Assembly (NCBI GenBank): GCA_051881655.1
Contig: JBJEQH010000109.1
Location: forward strand, 1-12,945
DNA: 12,945 bases
DNA from: Heritagella sp051881655
GTDB taxonomy: Bacteria > Bacillota > Clostridia > Oscillospirales > Acutalibacteraceae
Direction of reading: 5' to 3'
Each line of letters opens with the position of its first letter. The first letter of the stretch is position 1. Of this stretch, positions 4,515 to 12,286 are shown piece after piece. The notes beneath the pieces are model-generated. The model was given only the letters and a program-made list of their open reading frames with translations. It ran no database searches and was not told the origin of the DNA. The position numbers and the translations under genes were made by a program.

Positions 4515-6050
4515 ATGCCGGCTTCCGAAATTGTGATATTGATTACCATTGGGGCCTATCTGCTGCTGATGCTGCTGGTGGGCCTGAAGTTCTCGAAGAC
4601 CAACCATTCGGTTCGGGATTTTTATCTGGGAGGAAGGAAACTGGGACCGCTGGTCACCGCCATGAGCGCTGAGGCCAGCGACATGAGCAGCTGGCTGCTG
4701 ATGGGTCTGCCGGGAGTGGCGTATCTGTCCGGTGTGTGTGATGCCTTTTGGACGGCGGTGGGGCTGGCCGTGGGCACCTGGCTCAACTGGCGGTTGGTGG
4801 CCCGAAGAATCCGCCGGTACAGCCATCACATTGATGCCATTACCATCCCGCAGTTCTTCAGCCGCCGGTACGGCGACCGCAAAAACGTGCTGACCTGTCT
4901 GGCGGCGCTGGTAATCGTGGTGTTTTTCGTGCCGTATACCGCCAGCGGTTTTGCGGCGTGCGGCAAGCTGTTCAGCGCCCTGTTCGGAATGGATTACCTG
5001 ACGGCGATGATCCTGTGTGCCGTGATTATTGTGGCGTATACCAGTCTGGGGGGCTTTTTGGCGGCTTCGACCACCGACCTGATCCAGAGCGTGGTGATGA
5101 CCGTGGCCCTGATTGCCATCATGGGATGGGGCGTGTGGATGGCCGGCGGGGTGGAGGCCGTGATCCAAAATGCCCAGGCGCTGCCGGGGTATCTGTCCCT
5201 GACCGAGACCCACGACGCCGTTTCCGGCGGCAGCCAGGGGTATGGTTTTCTCACCATTGTGTCCACGCTGGCCTGGGGACTGGGTTATTTTGGAATGCCC
5301 CACATTCTGCTGCGGTTTATGGCCATTGAGAATGAGAAAAAGCTGTCCCTGTCCCGCCGGGTGGCGACGGTGTGGGTGGTCATTTCCATGACGGTGGCCA
5401 TTTTGATCGGCATGATCGGCCTTACCATGAGCCAGAACGGCACGCTGGATATGTTGTCCGGCAGCGGCAGCGAGACGATCCTTGTGCATATGGCCCAACT
5501 GCTGGCCAAATGGGGCCCGCTGGCAGCCGTTCTGGCCGGTGTGGTGCTGGCCGGCATATTGGCTGCCACCATGTCCACGGCCGACAGCCAGCTGCTGGCG
5601 GCGGCCTCGTCGGTTTCGCAGAATTTGCTGACGGAATTCGGCCATATCCGCCTGCGGGAAAAAACCAGTGTACTCATTGCCCGTGGGGCCGTCCTGCTTA
5701 TCAGTGCGGTGGCCATCTGGATTGCACGGGATCCCGATAGCAGTGTGTTCCAGATTGTCAGCTTTGCCTGGGCGGGTTTTGGAGCGACCTTTGGTCCGGT
5801 GATGCTCATGGCGCTGTTCTGGCGGCGCAGCAACCGGCAGGGAGCGCTGGCCGCGATGCTGACCGGCGGCGTGATGGTGTTTGTGTGGAAATATATCCTG
5901 CGCCCCCTGGGAGGAGTATGGGATATTTACGAGCTGCTGCCCGCCTTCCTGCTGGCACTGTTGGCCGGGATTCTGGTCAGCCTGCTGACAAAGGCACCGG
6001 AGGCGGCAATTACTGATGAGTTTGACGAGGTAAAGCGCAGTCTTTCCTGA
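4515..6050 (+). CDS. putP: Sodium/proline symporter (SSS family)
   Basis: The protein is 511 aa with about 13 membrane segments. It takes up proline with Na+ across the cytoplasmic membrane. It follows E. coli PutP closely: DFYLGGRKLGP (~35-45), SAEASDMSSWLLMGLPG (~51-67; Asp56 corresponds to the Na+-linked Asp55), GGFLAASTTDLIQ (~179-191), GWGLGYFGQPH-type 'WGLGYFGMPHIL' (~254-265), ATMSTADSQLL (~351-361; Ser354 and Thr355 match the Na2-site Ser/Thr) and AWAGFGATFGP. The C-terminal SLLTKAPEAAI is also PutP-like. The ATG follows a GGGAGAAAGAGGG site. It is transcribed alone: its own promoter lies upstream and a bidirectional terminator directly follows the stop. No putA-like catabolic gene is nearby, so proline could serve as nutrient, Stickland acceptor or osmolyte. 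Confidence 0.92.
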   Translation: MPASEIVILITIGAYLLLMLLVGLKFSKTNHSVRDFYLGGRKLGPLVTAMSAEASDMSSWLLMGLPGVAYLSGVCDAFWTAVGLAVGTWLNWRLVARRIRRYSHHIDAITIPQFFSRRYGDRKNVLTCLAALVIVVFFVPYTASGFAACGKLFSALFGMDYLTAMILCAVIIVAYTSLGGFLAASTTDLIQSVVMTVALIAIMGWGVWMAGGVEAVIQNAQALPGYLSLTETHDAVSGGSQGYGFLTIVSTLAWGLGYFGMPHILLRFMAIENEKKLSLSRRVATVWVVISMTVAILIGMIGLTMSQNGTLDMLSGSGSETILVHMAQLLAKWGPLAAVLAGVVLAGILAATMSTADSQLLAAASSVSQNLLTEFGHIRLREKTSVLIARGAVLLISAVAIWIARDPDSSVFQIVSFAWAGFGATFGPVMLMALFWRRSNRQGALAAMLTGGVMVFVWKYILRPLGGVWDIYELLPAFLLALLAGILVSLLTKAPEAAITDEFDEVKRSLS

Positions 6051-6051
6051 A

Positions 6052-6097
6052 AAAAAGCGGCGGAACCCCTTTTTGCCATGGGGTTCCGCCGCTTTTT
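6052..6097. terminator. Bidirectional terminator between putP and the Rieske oxidoreductase gene
   Basis: Perfect 18-bp arms (6052-6069 and 6080-6097) flank a ten-base loop. The stem ends in A5/T5, so T-tracts follow the hairpin on both strands. It lies between two convergent genes, right after the putP stop and nine bases from the stop of the minus-strand gene. Confidence 0.92.
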
Positions 6098-6105
6098 CAT
6101 GCCTT

Positions 6106-7428
6106 TTATGAGTGGGAATGGTATTTTTTCGCGGATTTCAGAGGGCCGGTGGCCGGGTCGTTCAGCAGTTCGCCGTTTCCCGCGAAGCGGGAGCCGTGAC
6201 AGGGGCAGTCCCACGAGCGCTCGTGCGGGTTCCATTTCAGTGCGCAGCCCATATGCGGGCACCGGGGCCGGGTGGGAGTGCACAGGGAGAAAACCGCGTG
6301 GAAAGTGTTTACGAACAGCTGGGGATGCAGAACCGACCGGGAGGGGGAGAAAAGCCCAAACGAATCCGGCTCCTTCCCCTCGATTTGATCGCACAGCAGC
6401 TGGGCTGCGACCATGGAAGAGGTCATGCCCCATTTCCGAAAGCCCGTCGCAACGAAGAGATCCGGCGTACGGCAGGAGTAGCGGCCAATATAGGGCACAT
6501 CGTCCAATGTCATGCAGTCCTGGGCGGCCCAGCGGGCCACAATGGAGGAACGGGGATAATACTGACGGGAAAGGGCTTCCAGCTCCTCCCAGCCGCGGCT
6601 GGGCTTTCCCGTGCGGTGGGCACCGCCGCCCATCAGAAGAAAAGGCCCCGCATTCCGGAACGACAGGCCGCCCTCCTGTTCATCCAGATACATGCCATCC
6701 ACCGCGGCGGCGTTTTTCAGTGCCAATACATACGAACGGCTCTGGTACTGCTTGAGGAAATACCCGCCGTGTTTGGTGAAAATGGGGAAGTGTGTGGCCG
6801 CAATGGCCTTTTCCGCGGTGATGGTTCCGTGGTTGGTATGGTAGCGCTTTCCGTCAAAGGACTGCACGGCGGTGCGCTCGTAAATGGGCAGCCCGCCGGC
6901 CAGCGCCCGGATAAATTTCAGGGGATGGAACTGGGCCTGCCCCGAAAAACAGATGCCCCCCACGGTGGGAAAAGGCAGGGGCAGGTCCTGCACAAACCGG
7001 GCGGGGGCGTGCAGCTGCTCCAGGGCCCGCAGTTCCGTTTCCAACCGCTCCGGGTGGGACAGTGAATAGACAATGGACTCCTTCTCCTCAAAATCACAGT
7101 CTATCCCCTGGCACAGGGAGCGGTACTGCTCCAGCGCCTGAAGGTTCAGGCGCAGGTATTCGGCGGCCCGCTCCACCCCAAACCGGCGGATCAGCGTATC
7201 GTATAGCAGCCCGTGCTGGGCTGTAATTTTGGCGGTGGTGTGCCCGGTGGTGCCGCCGCCGATGCGGTCCGCTTCCACCAGAATACAGGAAATGCCCGCC
7301 TGTTTCAGTTTATAGGCGCACAGCAGACCGGTCAGCCCGCCGCCGATAATCAGCACATCGGTGGCACGGTCTCCCGGCAGCGGTGGAAAGGACGGAAGAG
7401 AGCAGGTTTTCTGCCAAATGGATTGCAT
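6106..7428 (-). CDS. FAD-dependent oxidoreductase with C-terminal Rieske [2Fe-2S] domain
   Basis: The protein is 440 aa. The N-terminal Rossmann fold of the DAO family is clear: DVLIIGGGLTGLLCAYKLKQ (~24-43), then VEADRIGGGTTGHTTAKI (~51-68). A late RTPDLFVATGFRKWGMTSSM segment completes the FAD site. The C-terminal Rieske motif is C-P-H-M-G-C ... C-P-C-H-G-S, with ligands Cys390, His392, Cys408 and His411. This architecture matches the B. subtilis YhfW-like group; the substrate is unknown, and the protein should be cytosolic since no signal peptide is seen. The Met at 7428 is chosen because a GGGGGTGA site lies six bases upstream and the fold starts soon after. The longer frame adds 30 residues without a site. 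It is single, ends at the bidirectional terminator, and is divergent from the VWA gene. Confidence 0.88.
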   Translation of the reverse strand: MQSIWQKTCSLPSFPPLPGDRATDVLIIGGGLTGLLCAYKLKQAGISCILVEADRIGGGTTGHTTAKITAQHGLLYDTLIRRFGVERAAEYLRLNLQALEQYRSLCQGIDCDFEEKESIVYSLSHPERLETELRALEQLHAPARFVQDLPLPFPTVGGICFSGQAQFHPLKFIRALAGGLPIYERTAVQSFDGKRYHTNHGTITAEKAIAATHFPIFTKHGGYFLKQYQSRSYVLALKNAAAVDGMYLDEQEGGLSFRNAGPFLLMGGGAHRTGKPSRGWEELEALSRQYYPRSSIVARWAAQDCMTLDDVPYIGRYSCRTPDLFVATGFRKWGMTSSMVAAQLLCDQIEGKEPDSFGLFSPSRSVLHPQLFVNTFHAVFSLCTPTRPRCPHMGCALKWNPHERSWDCPCHGSRFAGNGELLNDPATGPLKSAKKYHSHS

Positions 7429-7562
7429 AGGAATCACCCCCAAAGTAGTATGCGCACAAAACGGAAGAATATCAGGAAAAACGGCGGAGAGGTTGTACCC
7501 TTTTTTGCGCACCGGCATATTCTGGAACGAGCCGCAACAGCGGCCCGGAAAGGAAGAATGCT
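7429..7562. promoter_or_regulatory. Divergent promoter region of the Rieske oxidoreductase and VWA genes
   Basis: This is the 134-bp spacer between two divergent starts. On the plus strand TTGTAC (7493-7498) and CATATT (7516-7521) are 17 bp apart. On the minus strand CTGATA and CATACT are also 17 bp apart. All are imperfect hexamers (3-4 of 6), so the region must carry promoters but the exact elements are tentative. Confidence 0.4.
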
Positions 7563-8936
7563 ATGGGTGTTACCAATTCATCCAAAGAAATCAGCACAGA
7601 CCGCATTGATTGCGGCGGAGTATTCCAGGTTCGTCTGTCCCTGACGGCCGAGCCCGATATCCAAAAAAATCCCACCGACATCGTCATGATCCTGGACCGG
7701 TCGGGCAGCATGGCGGGCAGCCCGCTGGCCAACCTGAAAAACGGGGCCAAAAAGTTTATCGAGATTCTCGATGAATCCACAGACGGGGTGAAGGATGGAA
7801 AGATCGGAAACGGCAGCCACATCGGTATTGTCAGCTTTGCCACCATCGCCACACAGGACACGCCCCTGACTACCTCGGTGGCGGAACTGGACGAAGCCGT
7901 GAACCATCTCAGCGCCATGGGCTCCACCAACCACGCCGATGCCTTTACCAAAGCCATGCAGTTGTTTGATCCGGCCTCTTCCAATGCAAAGGTCATGATT
8001 ATGTTCACCGATGGGGTCACCACGGCCGGTGGGCCGCCCGCCCCGGTGGCTGCCGCGGCCAGAGCGCAGGGTGTGATCATCTATGTCATCGGCCTGAACG
8101 GCAGTGATGGCATTGACGAGGATGCGCTGAAGGAGTGGGCCTCGGATCCCGATTCGGCGTATGTGGTGATCACGCCGGATGACGAGGAACTGGAAAAGAT
8201 ATTTGAGGATTTGGCGCGGAATATCACAAAGCCCGGCGCAACCGATCTGGTAATCACGGACAAAGTGGATCCCTGCTTTAAGATCCTCTCGGTGGAATCC
8301 CCCACAAAGGGCACCGCGATCCTGTTGGATCCCACCACGGTGCAGTGGAAAATCGCCGAACTGGGCGTAAAGCAGAGCGAGGGAGCGGCCCTGACGTTCA
8401 ATGTACAGCATAACGGCGTGTGCAGCGGCACCCTGCCGGTCAACGAGAGCATCGAGTACCGGGATAAGGAGGGGAACCAGGTGGACTTCGATTCGCCGGA
8501 GATCGAGGTGGATTGCAGCAGCGATGTGTTCCCCGAGGATTGCCCCCATCCGGTGGAAGTGACCATAGGCGGCTGTGAGGACGCCGTCGAATTCGATGCG
8601 GGGGATTTGAATATGGAATCCCTGGGCCGGATTTTGCAGGTGGACGTAACGGTCAAAAACGTGTGCCCCCACCGGCGGGTGGCGCTGGGCGTGATTGTCA
8701 CCGAACTGGATGACAAGGATAATGAGTATAAGCGCGGATTAAAAACCGTCGTCATTCCCGCCCACAACCATCCCACCTGCCGGGATGTGACCGTGCGGTG
8801 CCTGAAGTTTGTCCTGCCCGAGGAACTGGATGTATCAGGTCGCACCGATGCGCTGTGCAACCGCCGGAAATTCCGGGTGCGGTTTATTGTCCACTATATT
8901 GATAATGATTTTGTGTGCTGTGAGAAGAGAAGCTGA
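7563..8936 (+). CDS. Cytosolic von Willebrand A-domain protein with Cys-rich C-terminal half
   Basis: The protein is 457 aa without a signal peptide or membrane segment. The VWA domain (~38-222) has an intact metal site (MIDAS): D45-R-S-G-S49, Thr122 in GSTN, and Asp150 in FTDG. Residues ~224-318 (DLVITDKVDPCFKI ... VQWKIAELG) resemble DUF11-type beta-sandwich repeats. Residues ~326-453 form a third, apparently beta-rich domain with regularly spaced cysteines. Of 12 Cys, 11 lie in 238-453, which suggests metal binding or, if exported by another route, disulfides. The start has an AGGAAG site. The gene stands alone; a hairpin follows at 8987-9028. Family known, function unknown: metal-dependent protein-protein scaffolding is inferred from the MIDAS only. 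Confidence 0.85.
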   Translation: MGVTNSSKEISTDRIDCGGVFQVRLSLTAEPDIQKNPTDIVMILDRSGSMAGSPLANLKNGAKKFIEILDESTDGVKDGKIGNGSHIGIVSFATIATQDTPLTTSVAELDEAVNHLSAMGSTNHADAFTKAMQLFDPASSNAKVMIMFTDGVTTAGGPPAPVAAAARAQGVIIYVIGLNGSDGIDEDALKEWASDPDSAYVVITPDDEELEKIFEDLARNITKPGATDLVITDKVDPCFKILSVESPTKGTAILLDPTTVQWKIAELGVKQSEGAALTFNVQHNGVCSGTLPVNESIEYRDKEGNQVDFDSPEIEVDCSSDVFPEDCPHPVEVTIGGCEDAVEFDAGDLNMESLGRILQVDVTVKNVCPHRRVALGVIVTELDDKDNEYKRGLKTVVIPAHNHPTCRDVTVRCLKFVLPEELDVSGRTDALCNRRKFRVRFIVHYIDNDFVCCEKRS

Positions 8937-8982
8937 CCGCTTTTTATAAAAGGCCGAAGATTCCTTTAGGGGCATACAGTCG

Positions 8983-9028
8983 AAAAAGCCGCCGCCCTTC
9001 CCCCGAAAAGGGAGGAAGAGCGGCGGCT
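8983..9028 (-). terminator. Terminator of the two-component/EamA operon, possibly bidirectional
   Basis: A long imperfect hairpin has outer arms AGCCGCCGC (8987-8995) and GCGGCGGCT (9020-9028). The stem continues inward with two mismatches to a GAAAAG loop. On the minus strand it is followed by five Ts (complement of 8983-8987). On the plus strand the T-run is weak (CGTCTTATT), so it may also stop the VWA transcript, less efficiently. Confidence 0.8.
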
Positions 9029-9056
9029 CGTCTTATTGGGAAAGGGGGGCCGTGCG

Positions 9057-9926
9057 TCAGGCGAAAACCGCCATGCCCACGGTACCCAGCAGCATCAGCC
9101 CCAGCCCCAGCAGGGATTTTCGGTTCAGCTTTTCCCCGAATACCCAGTAGGAGAGAAGCACCGTGACCGCCAGACTCATTTTGTCAATGGGGACCACCAC
9201 GCTGACCACACCGTTCTGGATGGCGTAGTAATAGCACAGCCACGAGGCGCCCGTGGCCAGCCCGGATAAGGCGATGTACAGAAGTTCCCTGCGTTTTATA
9301 TGAAATAGCTGCGTCTGCTTGCCTTTCACAAAAACCAGGATCCACGCCATAATCAGGACCACCCCGGTACGAATGGCCGTTCCCAGGTTGGACTCCACGC
9401 CCGTAATGCCGATTTTGGCTAAAATGGAGGTCAGTGCTGCAAAAACAGCGGACAGAACGGCGTAAACCCGCCAGCTTTTCTGTCCCGATGAATCCGCCGT
9501 TTTTTCCGGTTTACCCGCCATCAGGAAAATGCCGGTGCCGAGCAGCAGGGTGCCCAGCAGCTTTACGGCCAGATGGGAAGTCTCCTGCAAAAGAATAATG
9601 GCCAGCAGAACGGACAGCACCGTGCTGGATTTGTCTATAGCTGCCACCCGGCTGGCCTCTCCGCGGGAGAGGGCTTTAAAATAGCAGATCCACGAGGCCC
9701 CGGTTGCCAGCCCGGACAAAACAAGAAACAGGAGAGACCGGGGATCCAGAGAGGGAAGGGTTCCGGCCGAACCCACGATAAAGACCATAGTCCATGCGAA
9801 TATCCACACCACGATGGTGCGCAGAGCCGTAGCAACATCGGAATCCGTGTTTTGAATCCCGCATTTTGCCAGAATCGAGGTCACACCGGCAAACACAGCG
9901 GACAGAATAGCCATCATCAGCCACAT
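9057..9926 (-). CDS. EamA/DMT family transporter
   Basis: The protein is 289 aa with ten membrane segments in two clearly homologous halves (about 1-137 and 152-289). LSAVFAGVTSILAKCGI is echoed by LSAVFAALTSILAKIGI, and LSGLATGASW occurs identically in both, each followed by a Cys-Tyr pair. Drug/metabolite transporters of this size move small metabolites across the cytoplasmic membrane; the substrate is unknown. The start has an AAGGTGAT site. It is the last gene of the minus-strand run, 37 bp after the 126-aa membrane protein gene, so cotranscription is likely. A CTGACA ... GATGAT pair 18 bp apart (9970-9975 / 9946-9951) could be a weak internal promoter. Confidence 0.9.
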   Translation of the reverse strand: MWLMMAILSAVFAGVTSILAKCGIQNTDSDVATALRTIVVWIFAWTMVFIVGSAGTLPSLDPRSLLFLVLSGLATGASWICYFKALSRGEASRVAAIDKSSTVLSVLLAIILLQETSHLAVKLLGTLLLGTGIFLMAGKPEKTADSSGQKSWRVYAVLSAVFAALTSILAKIGITGVESNLGTAIRTGVVLIMAWILVFVKGKQTQLFHIKRRELLYIALSGLATGASWLCYYYAIQNGVVSVVVPIDKMSLAVTVLLSYWVFGEKLNRKSLLGLGLMLLGTVGMAVFA

Positions 9927-9963
9927 AAAAAATCACCTTACTGTTATCATCCATGCGGTGGAT

Positions 9964-10344
9964 TTATTTTGTCAGTTCATCGGCCAGGCGGAGAATCTGG
10001 GGGGCCATTTTCTTCCGATCCTTTTCGGTGATCCGGTGGTACAGGGGATAGGCCGCGCCCATCAGGGCCATCCCCGCAAGACCAATGGGAATGCCGGGAA
10101 GGAACCACTCCCCGGCCCAGACCGTGATACAACACAGCCCGATCCCCAGAATCAGGGCCCCCAGAATACCGGCGGACAGCGCGGCGGCGGTACCTTTTTG
10201 GGTCACGCGGCGGTCCAGGCGGCGCAGCTGCTCCATCTTGTTCTCCTGGGGCGGCAGGTATTTTTGGCGGATTTTCTGAATCTCTTCCTGCTCTCTGGCA
10301 GAATAGATATAGTGAAAACCAGTTTCCTGTGAATTTTTTTCCAT
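9964..10344 (-). CDS. Conserved-looking small two-TM membrane protein of unknown function
   Basis: The protein is 126 aa and not assigned to a named family. Residues ~12-50 are charged and helical (YSAREQEEIQKIRQKYLPP, then KMEQLRRLDRRV), followed by two hydrophobic segments (~52-76 and ~82-103) with a short linker, and a basic tail ending in LADELTK. The N-terminal helix probably lies on the cytosolic side. The start has a GGGAGGGA site, and only three bases separate it from the stop of the upstream 8-TM protein gene, so the two are translated from one message and may work together. I recall similar small proteins in clostridial genomes but no function. Confidence 0.75.
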   Translation of the reverse strand: MEKNSQETGFHYIYSAREQEEIQKIRQKYLPPQENKMEQLRRLDRRVTQKGTAAALSAGILGALILGIGLCCITVWAGEWFLPGIPIGLAGMALMGAAYPLYHRITEKDRKKMAPQILRLADELTK

Positions 10345-10347
10345 GGT

Positions 10348-11247
10348 TTATCCCTCCCGGGTACTTCCTTCCTTTTCGGCGCGGAGCGCACGCCCGGCCT
10401 TTACAATCATAAAAATGGACATTCCCAGCACGATCAGGCACACCCCCGCACCGGTCAGAGCCGTCATTCTTCGGCGGAAAAGCTCATCGTTCCCGAACTG
10501 CAGCAGCATGGTGGTCTCCAGCGACAGCAGAGAGACCAGCGCCGCCGCAAACCGAATGGCCTTGGCCGCAGAGAGGACGGGGCTCTGGTACTTTCGGTAG
10601 CGGACCAGATCCATGATGGAGACGGTCACGGTGTAAAACGTGTAGGTGGCAGAGGTGATGACGTAAATATTCGAGTATACCGGTGTCTCCGGCTTCAGAA
10701 CCATAAACAGGATAATCCCGGAGAGCGCCAGGTTAATCAGAATCATCAGGATCCCGCACAAACGGCAGCAGCGGTGCTCCGCCGGCAGGTCCGGTGCATC
10801 CTTCCGGCTGTTCAGATAGCGCAATAGCAGAAAGCGGATGACCGACAGCAGAATATAGTAAATGGCGATGGATCCAATCCACACAGAGGCGGACAGAAGG
10901 CCGGTCGCCAGCTTAAACACGGAATACCCCAGGTTGATCGCAAGGGAGATATACAGCGAAACCCGCACCTTGAACGCCGCATCGGTCATGTACTGGTTGC
11001 CAAAGGGGTGGCCGTACACTTTTTGCTTGGTGCTTTTATAGAAAGCGGGAAGAGTCTTCTGCAGAAACAGGGTGAGTACCACGACCGTGTAAAAGGAGAA
11101 AACATACACGGGATAGGAAATCAGCGTTTCCTCCCAGCCGTTCAAAAAAACCGCGAGAAGCATACCTGCGCTGAGAAATGAAAAGGGGAGAATGATCCTC
11201 AAAGGAAGGAAAAACAGCTTTTTACAAAGAGGTTTCCAGTTTTTCAT
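10348..11247 (-). CDS. Multi-spanning membrane protein of unknown function coupled to a histidine kinase
   Basis: The protein is 299 aa with about eight membrane segments (roughly 12-35, 43-63, 96-118, 121-143, 163-185, 191-213, 229-249, 264-284) and a basic cytosolic tail. A Cys cluster (H-R-C-C-R-L-C, ~158-164) precedes the fifth segment. No transporter, ABC permease or enzyme motif is recognised. The start lies inside the kinase gene (26-bp overlap) behind a perfect GGGAGGAA site, so expression is tied to the two-component system. It could be a sensory partner of the kinase or an effector that the system controls; the sequence does not decide. Confidence 0.75.
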   Translation of the reverse strand: MKNWKPLCKKLFFLPLRIILPFSFLSAGMLLAVFLNGWEETLISYPVYVFSFYTVVVLTLFLQKTLPAFYKSTKQKVYGHPFGNQYMTDAAFKVRVSLYISLAINLGYSVFKLATGLLSASVWIGSIAIYYILLSVIRFLLLRYLNSRKDAPDLPAEHRCCRLCGILMILINLALSGIILFMVLKPETPVYSNIYVITSATYTFYTVTVSIMDLVRYRKYQSPVLSAAKAIRFAAALVSLLSLETTMLLQFGNDELFRRRMTALTGAGVCLIVLGMSIFMIVKAGRALRAEKEGSTREG

Positions 11248-12286
11248 GCAAATTCCTCCCGATTCTCACGGTGAAGGTACTTCCCTCCCCATAAAGGCTC
11301 TCCACCTGGATTTCCCCGTGAAGAATATCAATCACACGCTTGACCAGAGAGAGCCCCAGACCATTGCCCTGGGAGGCATGGGAGGGATCCCCCTGATAAA
11401 ATTTTTCAAAGATGTGCGCGCCGGTTTCGGGGGTCATGCCGCAGCCGGTATCGCGGATTTTTACAGTGGCGTGGGATTCACCGGCGGAAAGCGATACCCA
11501 TACGCGCCCGCCGTTTTCCGTAAATTTAAAGGCGTTGGAGAGCAGGTTGTTCCACACCAGAGAGAGCAGCTCGGGATCTGCGCAGACGCGCACGTTCTCT
11601 GCGATATCGGTGACGAGATCGATCTCCTTCTCCTCCCAGACGGTTTCGAATGCGAGCAGGTTTTCGCACAGCTGCTCACTCAGATCATATTCCCGGGCCG
11701 TGGGAAAGATCTGCTGGTTCTCCAGTTTATTCAGCTTCAAAATGTTCGTAATCAGATCCGCCAGCCGGCAGGAGGCATCGGTGATCGACCGGGCATACTC
11801 GATCCGCTTTTCCTCGGAAAGGCCGGGCTGCTGCAGGATGGTGCCATAGTTCTGCATAACTGCCAGCGGCGTTTTCAGTTCATGCGAGACATTGGCAATA
11901 AAATCCGTGCGCAGGGTTTCCACACCGGACAGTTCCTGGGTCATGCGGTTGATCTGCTCCATAATTTCGGCGAAACTGTCCCCATGGCCCTGGGTGTCCA
12001 GCCGCACGGAGAAGTCGCCCCCGGTAATGGCGGAAAGCGCCCGCTTAATTTTCGTAACCGGGCGGTCCACCGTGATTTTCCGGTACACCTGATTGATTCC
12101 GGTAAAAAGTGCGGAGAGGAGTAGAATGTTGAAAAATGTGGCCCGTGCCGCGGTGGGAAGCTGGTCGCGGGGAAGTTCAATCTCCCGGAAGAACAGCAGG
12201 AAGGAGCAGGTGACGATAAAGGCGCACAAACAAAAACAGAGCAGAAAAACGGTAAGAACCCCTCCGGCTTTTTTAACTGCTTTCAT
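11222..12286 (-). CDS. Sensor histidine kinase (HAMP-HisKA-HATPase_c)
   Basis: The protein is 354 aa. Order: TM1 (~10-33), an extracytoplasmic loop of only about 13 residues, TM2 (~47-66), HAMP (~67-120), HisKA with phospho-acceptor His135 in SHELKTPL, then the ATPase domain. The latter has the N box NNLLSNAFKF (~246-255), G1 DTGCGM (~279-284), F box FEKF (~293-296) and G2 GNGLGLSL (~307-314). All catalytic motifs are intact. The tiny loop leaves no room for a periplasmic ligand domain, as in intramembrane-sensing kinases that rely on a partner membrane protein. The start overlaps the regulator stop by four bases (ATGA), so the two are translationally coupled. Confidence 0.93.
   Translation of the reverse strand: MKAVKKAGGVLTVFLLCFCLCAFIVTCSFLLFFREIELPRDQLPTAARATFFNILLLSALFTGINQVYRKITVDRPVTKIKRALSAITGGDFSVRLDTQGHGDSFAEIMEQINRMTQELSGVETLRTDFIANVSHELKTPLAVMQNYGTILQQPGLSEEKRIEYARSITDASCRLADLITNILKLNKLENQQIFPTAREYDLSEQLCENLLAFETVWEEKEIDLVTDIAENVRVCADPELLSLVWNNLLSNAFKFTENGGRVWVSLSAGESHATVKIRDTGCGMTPETGAHIFEKFYQGDPSHASQGNGLGLSLVKRVIDILHGEIQVESLYGEGSTFTVRIGRNLHEKLETSL

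Noticed and set aside
4473..5645. 390-codon open frame on the minus strand opposite putP
   Set aside because: It is a His/Gln-rich, low-complexity translation typical of the antisense of a GC-rich membrane protein gene; the plus-strand PutP is unmistakable.
6112..7065. 317-codon plus-strand frame opposite the Rieske oxidoreductase
   Set aside because: The product has no family features, while the minus-strand frame has complete FAD and Rieske motifs.
7578..8672. 364-codon minus-strand frame opposite the VWA gene
   Set aside because: It is an antisense shadow rich in His, Gly and Arg; the plus-strand frame has an intact VWA metal site.
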